From positions 1 through 64,000 of the forward strand of contig JANMDQ010000013.1 in NCBI GenBank assembly GCA_031376385.1: a stretch of DNA of 64,000 nt, given 5' to 3'. The position numbers and the translations under genes were made by a program. Shown one piece after another: positions 59,731 through 64,000 of the stretch. The DNA is from Aquisediminimonas sp031376385. GTDB lineage: Bacteria; Pseudomonadota; Alphaproteobacteria; Sphingomonadales; Sphingomonadaceae. A model generated the notes under the pieces. The model did not search any database. It had not been told where the DNA came from and saw only the letters and a program-made list of their open reading frames with translations. Position 1 is the first letter of the stretch; each line of letters opens with the position of its first letter.

Positions 59731-60258
59731 TCACCGTTCCTTAAGGCGCGGCATCAATTCCACGAAATTACATGGCCGAAAGCGGCTGTCGAGTTGATGA
59801 ACGAGGATATCATCCCACCCATCTTTCACAGCGCCCGTCGATCCTGGAAGTGCGAAGACATAAGTGCCGCGCGCTACCACTGCACAGGCGCGGCTCTGGA
59901 TGGTGGAGGTGCCGATTTTGGCATAGCTCAACCAGCGGAACAATTCGCCAAAGCCAGGAATGTCTTTGCCGCCCAGTGCCGCCAAAGCCTCCGGTGTCAC
60001 ATCGCGCCCTGTCAGGCCTGTGCCACCGGTTGTGATCACACAGTCGACTTCAGGATCGTCACACCAGCGGTGGAGCAGCGCAATGATGTCATCGGTGTCA
60101 TCGCGGAGCAGCGCGCGTTCGGCAAGGATATGTCCTGCTGCCAAAAGGCGTTCAGTCAGGGCGTCACCGGATTTATCTTCGGCAAGTGTGCGGCTGTCAG
60201 ACACAGTCAGCACTGCAATGCGAACGGGGATAAAGATGCGGGTTTCGTCAATTGCCAT
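59731..60258 (-). CDS. moaB: Molybdenum cofactor biosynthesis protein MoaB
   Basis: A 175-residue MoaB/MogA-type protein that adenylates molybdopterin before molybdate insertion. The MPT/ATP-binding motif is TTGGTGLTGRDVTPEALAAL, with VLTVSDSRTLAEDKSGDAL near the N-terminus and FALPGSTGAVKDGWDDIL near the end. It complements moaD and moaE at 34 kb. Downstream of the ABC permease gene by 29 bases on the same strand. Confidence 0.94.
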   Translation of the reverse strand: MAIDETRIFIPVRIAVLTVSDSRTLAEDKSGDALTERLLAAGHILAERALLRDDTDDIIALLHRWCDDPEVDCVITTGGTGLTGRDVTPEALAALGGKDIPGFGELFRWLSYAKIGTSTIQSRACAVVARGTYVFALPGSTGAVKDGWDDILVHQLDSRFRPCNFVELMPRLKER

Positions 60259-60287
60259 GGATACGACTTAGCAGAAATCCCTCCCCC

Positions 60288-62783
60288 TCACAAATCCCGC
60301 AACGCCTGCGCAGGCCGCGCGGCGAGCGCAGGCAGAGCACCAATCAAACCGAGCGCCAATGTGCCAAGCCCTCCTGCTGCGACAGTGCCAATGACAACGG
60401 GCCAATCGGGCGCGAATTCCAGATCAAACACCTGCCCCACCGCGACCCAGCCTGCGCCTGCCCCAACGCCCAGCGCGATGAGCGACAAAATCAGCGCCAG
60501 CGCCGCATATTCCATGGCCTGCGCGCCCAGCACCTGAGCGCGTGTCGCACCAAGCAGCTTGAGGAGCACAGCGTCATAGCTGCGTGACCGACGCGACGCA
60601 GCAATGGCCCCGACCAACACAGCGATACCCGCGAGCACTGCAACAGATGCGGCAATGCCCACCGCTGTCCCCAATTGCGTCAGCAGATGACCAACTTGCG
60701 TGATGACATCCTTCACCTTGATCATGGAAACCGAAGGATACCCCTGCGACACGGCCCGCGCGATGGCAGGTTCCTCGGCGGCATCAGCAGCAATCGTAGC
60801 GGCCAGTGTATAGGGGGCAGCGTCCAGACTACCCGGTGAAAAAACCAGCACGAAGTTAAAACCAAGCGTGTCCCAGTTGATTTCCCGCAGCGACGCGATC
60901 TCGGCCTCAACCTCGACGCCGAGCACGGAAACGGTCATCTTGTCCCCGACCTTCAATCCAACCGCGCTGGCCGCGCGTTCATCGATAGAAATAAGCGGCG
61001 GCCCGGCATAGTCGGCGGGCCACCATTTGCCCGCCGTGATGCGGCTGCCCTGCGGCAAGTCGCGCGCGAAGGTTAGCCCTCGGTCCCCGCGCAGGAACCA
61101 AGCCTCGGGTGGCAATTCTTTCATCTCGCTTACCCGTTTGTCGCCAAGCGCCACCACGGGCCCGCGCAGTGTCGGCACGGTCTGAATGTCAGCGGCGGGG
61201 GCTTGTGCTTTGACCGCCGCGCGGAAAGCCGCCTCCTCTTCCTTGGGAATATCAAGCGCGAAAAAGCTTGGAGCGCGCTTAGGGATGGTGCGCTCGATCT
61301 GGCCTGACAGGCTGGTCTGGACGACGGCAAGCGTTGCGAACAGGGTCAGCCCCAGCCCAAGTGCGACCACCAATCGGCTGGTCTGCGCGCCGGGCCGGTG
61401 AAGATTGGCAAGGGCCAGCCGGGTAAGCGGCGCTTTGGGGCGCGGTAACCGCGCGGCAATGGCGCGGATGGCTGTCCCAAGGCCAGCCAAAAGAGCCAAT
61501 AGCGCAATCACGCACGCCACGAAGACGCCTGCAAACTTGGGCTCCGCCGCAGTGCCAATCGCCAATCCGACAATCAGCATCGCTATGACCGCCAGCGCGG
61601 CAATGACGCCCGCTGGGGGCCGTCCTTCACCTTCAACGCCTGTGCGAAACAGGCTCGCCGGGGTGACGCCGCGCGCACGAGCGAGCGGCGCAAGCGAGAA
61701 AAGAACGGCGATGAGCAAACCGAACAGCGTCGCGGTGACCAGCGGCGTCGCATAAAGCTCTAGTCGCGGCGACACTGGCAAAGCATCGCCGGCCAGCGTC
61801 GCGATGCCCCAAGGGACCAATGCGCCAGCGGTCAGCCCAGCGACGGTTGCAACCAGCGCCACAATCACAACTTGAATCAGATAAGTCTGGAAAATCACAT
61901 TGGAGGATGCGCCCAGCACTTTGAGCGTCGCGATGCTGCCGCGCTTGCCCTCCAGCCATGACGCGACGCCGTTGCCGACCCCAATTCCTGCAACTACCAG
62001 TGCCGTCAGCCCGACAAGCGCCAGAAACTGGCCAAGCCGCTCAATGAACCGCCGCGTGCCCGGCGCGCCGTTGCTGCGGTCTTGCACTTCCCAGCCAGCG
62101 CCGGGAAATTTCGCAGACAGGCGGGACGCAGCAACCCCCGGGTTGATGCGCGCGGGTGTCTTGATCCGATATTTTGATGTGAAAAGGCTGCCGGGCTGCA
62201 CCAGTGCAGTGGCCTCTAACCCCTTCATGTCGACAATCGCGACCGGCCCAAGCGTAAATCCTTCACCAACACGGTCGGGCTCATCGGCGATGAAACCAAT
62301 GATCCGCAACGGGGCCTCGCCAATCCGTATTGTATCGCCGACTTTCAAGCCGAGTTTTTCGCCCAATGCTGGCGCAATCGCCACATCTGTGCCCGAAGGC
62401 CGAGCCGTCAGTGCCCCTGGGGCGAGCGTGAATTTGCCGTAAAGCGGATAACCTGCGTCCACGCCCTTGAGTTCAGCCAGCACCGATTGGGTGCCGTCCG
62501 GCGTGGCGGCCATCGCCCGCATCCGCACTGTTTCAGATGTAGCGCCGACAGTGTCGAAGGCCTTACGCTCCTCTGGCGTCGCAATCCGCTGCGCCGTTTC
62601 CATTTCGATGTCACCGCCCAGGATGACTTGGCCGCGCCCAGATAACTCTCCAAGGATTGCGCTCGACAAACTGCCTATGCCTGCAAGCGTCGCAACACCG
62701 AGGAACAAGCATATGGCGAGCAAGCGAAGGCCTGCCTTCGATCCGCGTAAGTCTCGGATAGCTAATGTCCAAGCTTGTTTCAT
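60288..62783 (-). CDS. FtsX-type ABC transporter permease (YbbP-like)
   Basis: An 831-residue permease with two FtsX-type halves: each has three to four membrane helices and a large periplasmic MacB-like domain (for example KFTLAPGALTARPSGTDVAI and KRAPSFFALDIPKEEEAAF). N-terminal TLAIRDLRGSKAGLRLL is typical. With the ATPase gene upstream and tesA divergent, it matches the ybbA-ybbP-tesA arrangement, thought to export lipids or related hydrophobic compounds. ATG at 62783 preferred to GTG at 62792. Confidence 0.9.
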   Translation of the reverse strand: MKQAWTLAIRDLRGSKAGLRLLAICLFLGVATLAGIGSLSSAILGELSGRGQVILGGDIEMETAQRIATPEERKAFDTVGATSETVRMRAMAATPDGTQSVLAELKGVDAGYPLYGKFTLAPGALTARPSGTDVAIAPALGEKLGLKVGDTIRIGEAPLRIIGFIADEPDRVGEGFTLGPVAIVDMKGLEATALVQPGSLFTSKYRIKTPARINPGVAASRLSAKFPGAGWEVQDRSNGAPGTRRFIERLGQFLALVGLTALVVAGIGVGNGVASWLEGKRGSIATLKVLGASSNVIFQTYLIQVVIVALVATVAGLTAGALVPWGIATLAGDALPVSPRLELYATPLVTATLFGLLIAVLFSLAPLARARGVTPASLFRTGVEGEGRPPAGVIAALAVIAMLIVGLAIGTAAEPKFAGVFVACVIALLALLAGLGTAIRAIAARLPRPKAPLTRLALANLHRPGAQTSRLVVALGLGLTLFATLAVVQTSLSGQIERTIPKRAPSFFALDIPKEEEAAFRAAVKAQAPAADIQTVPTLRGPVVALGDKRVSEMKELPPEAWFLRGDRGLTFARDLPQGSRITAGKWWPADYAGPPLISIDERAASAVGLKVGDKMTVSVLGVEVEAEIASLREINWDTLGFNFVLVFSPGSLDAAPYTLAATIAADAAEEPAIARAVSQGYPSVSMIKVKDVITQVGHLLTQLGTAVGIAASVAVLAGIAVLVGAIAASRRSRSYDAVLLKLLGATRAQVLGAQAMEYAALALILSLIALGVGAGAGWVAVGQVFDLEFAPDWPVVIGTVAAGGLGTLALGLIGALPALAARPAQALRDL

Positions 62784-62797
62784 TATGCCCACACCAC

Positions 62798-62917
62798 CCG
62801 TTCGGGCTGAGCCTGTCGAAGCCCTCCCTTCTTACTTCGGTACCTACGAGTAAGGGAGGACCCTACGACTGCCTTGCAGACGCTCAGGACAGGCTTCGAC
62901 AGGCTCAGCCCGAACGG
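62798..62917. repeat. Perfect family A inverted repeat between the ABC genes
   Basis: Arms of 26 bases (62798-62823 and 62892-62917), built on CCGTTCGGGCTGAGCCTGTC, are perfectly complementary around a 68-base centre. It fills the gap between ATPase and permease genes and is the best-preserved family A copy in the window. Confidence 0.93.
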
Positions 62918-62952
62918 TTTTGGGGTGATTTCAGTGGGCGACCAAATACAAG

Positions 62953-63645
62953 TCATCCTCCCGCCCCATCCGAAACGATCAGCCCGTCCCGCATCGTCAC
63001 CACACGGGCGCAGCGGGCGGCCAGTCTCTCATCATGAGTGATCACGAACAGAGTCGATCCCGTTTCTGCCTGCCGCGCAAAAATCAGATCCATGATGGCC
63101 TCTCCGGTCGTCGCATCCAAATTGCCGGTGGGTTCATCGGCAAAAATAATAGCTGGCCGAGGGGCAAGTGCACGGGCGATGGCAACACGCTGCTGTTCTC
63201 CGCCCGAAAGCTGAACCGGATAATGGCCTGTGCGTTCACCAAGGCCAACTGTGGTCAGTTCCTCACGCGCCCGGTCAAATGCAGCTTTATCGCCTGCCAG
63301 TTCCAGCGGAACCGCCACATTTTCCAGCGCGGTCATCGTGGGTAGCAAATGAAACGCCTGAAGGATCACGCCAATCCGCCCACGCCGCGCCAGCGCCAAC
63401 TGGTCCTCACTCATCGTGCCAAAATCCGCGCCGCCAGTTTCGATAGTACCGCTTGTCGCGCGCTCCAATCCCGCGAGCACCGCCATCAGCGATGACTTGC
63501 CGGAGCCGGATGGCCCCAGCAGCGCGACCGTTTCTCCAGCGGTCACGCTCAGGTCAATCCCGCGCAAAATATCAACGCGAGCGGTTTTTTCTCCCAGTGT
63601 CAGGGTGACATTGCGGGCATTCATCACGATATGGGAGGCTGACAT
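62953..63645 (-). CDS. ABC transporter ATP-binding protein (YbbA/LolD-like)
   Basis: A 230-residue ATPase with Walker A GPSGSGKSS (44-52), signature LSGGEQQRVAIARAL (146-160), Walker B IIFADEPTGNLD (166-177) and the H-loop in VITHDERLAARC. It drives the adjacent FtsX-type permease, as in the YbbA/LolD/MacB group. The frame is open upstream, but the ATG at 63645 fits homologues and leaves a short divergent gap to the tesA-like gene. Confidence 0.92.
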   Translation of the reverse strand: MSASHIVMNARNVTLTLGEKTARVDILRGIDLSVTAGETVALLGPSGSGKSSLMAVLAGLERATSGTIETGGADFGTMSEDQLALARRGRIGVILQAFHLLPTMTALENVAVPLELAGDKAAFDRAREELTTVGLGERTGHYPVQLSGGEQQRVAIARALAPRPAIIFADEPTGNLDATTGEAIMDLIFARQAETGSTLFVITHDERLAARCARVVTMRDGLIVSDGAGG

Positions 63646-63666
63646 AAGCGAACGAGGACTTTCGAC

Positions 63667-64000
63667 ATGGAACGCACTGGAATCAGGCGCTTTGCGGCAT
63701 ATGGGGTATGGCTGGCCGCAATCCAAGCCGTTGCGCTCCTTTTTGCAACTCCGGCTTTTGCCCGTGAGAAGTTGGTGCTGGCCTTTGGTGACAGTTTGAC
63801 GGCTGGATACGGCCTCAAGCCCAACGAAAGTTTCCCAGCGCAATTGCAGGCGGCGTTGCGCACGCGCGGCATAGTCGCGCGGGTTCATAATGGCGGCGTG
63901 TCGGGTGACACGTCAGCGGCTGGCAAAGCGCGAATGGGCTGGGTGATAGCCAGCCTGAAGGTCAAGCCCGATCTGGTCATTCTGGAATTGGGCGCCAATG
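63667..64000 (+). CDS. tesA: GDSL-family arylesterase/thioesterase, cut by the window end
   Basis: The first 111 residues of an exported GDSL hydrolase: signal peptide (about 1-32, ending PAFA), block I LAFGDSLTAGYGL with the catalytic Ser (about 42), and block II GGVSGDTSAAGKARM with the oxyanion Gly. The window ends near block III (LELGAN). TesA/arylesterase proteins hydrolyse acyl thioesters and short esters in the periplasm. Divergent from the ABC exporter genes, a widespread arrangement. Confidence 0.9.
   Translation, partial: MERTGIRRFAAYGVWLAAIQAVALLFATPAFAREKLVLAFGDSLTAGYGLKPNESFPAQLQAALRTRGIVARVHNGGVSGDTSAAGKARMGWVIASLKVKPDLVILELGAN

Noticed and set aside
1..64000. tRNA or rRNA genes and intact insertion sequences
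   Set aside because: No cloverleaf-like GGTTCGAATCC arms in the right context, no rRNA sequence and no transposase-like reading frame were seen by eye; short or divergent RNA genes could be missed.

Overview
The window is a chromosomal segment of an alphaproteobacterium, most likely a member of the Sphingomonadales. The reasons are moderately GC-rich coding DNA, two large TonB-dependent receptors with sphingomonad-style signal peptides, a short HisG, an 85-residue AtpC, an Ala/Lys-rich N-terminal extension on AtpD, an Rrf2-headed sufBCDS operon, and several dispersed inverted-repeat families whose translated forms look familiar from sphingomonads. I see no rRNA, tRNA or CRISPR array and no intact transposase. 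The species cannot be fixed from the sequence alone.

Layout. 0-3.7 kb: an ICMT-like methyltransferase, thrS and a membrane-anchored metallophosphoesterase. 3.9-5.8 kb: an A/T-richer accessory island with a DUF4238 gene, a LexA-type box, an antitoxin gene and a truncated VapC toxin. 5.8-13.1 kb: a TauE-type exporter, then on the minus strand a TonB-dependent receptor followed by two TPR enzymes, a sulfotransferase and an Asp/Asn beta-hydroxylase. 13.4-19.6 kb: pdxH, a cation efflux gene, an esterase, chrA, a serine hydrolase and small proteins. 19.7-27.7 kb: hisG-hisD-nusB and then atpHAGDC, with an extra secreted-protein gene between atpD and atpC. 27.8-35.8 kb: aconitase, cysE, tauE, oxyR, moaE-moaD, pgsA and bpt. 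35.9-44.6 kb: ilvA, a hydroxyacid dehydrogenase, an amidohydrolase, a gene-less stretch with a second LexA-type box, a small DUF2946/PepSY metal-type cluster, infC and an AraC regulator. 44.8-49.6 kb: pyrD, ggt and an acyl-CoA synthetase. 49.6-56.2 kb: the SUF Fe-S assembly operon. 56.3-64 kb: a second TonB-dependent receptor, a lipoprotein, moaB, and a YbbA/YbbP-type ABC exporter divergent from a tesA-like gene cut by the window end.

The most unusual signals are structural. (1) Palindromic repeats sit inside genes in frame: a perfect 28-bp inverted repeat adds about 25 residues to SufC, another contributes to the N-terminus of SufS, and a third lies in the signal-peptide region of an amidohydrolase. 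The suf operon alone carries four such elements from three families, one of which supplies the sufD ribosome binding site. (2) Between sufB and sufC there is a second, diverged copy of the first 18 codons of sufC plus two extra genes, which looks like a recombination footprint. (3) Two gene-poor islands 35 kb apart share, in inverted orientation, a GTTC-N7-GTTC LexA-type box overlapping a -10 element (19 of 20 bases identical around it) and, 170-190 bases downstream, an identical 28-base element. This suggests an undescribed SOS-linked unit or relic. (4) A TonB receptor lies upstream of a TPR-sulfotransferase and a TPR-hydroxylase, which may form a peptide or protein modification module. All functional statements rest on motif and family recognition; no searches were run.
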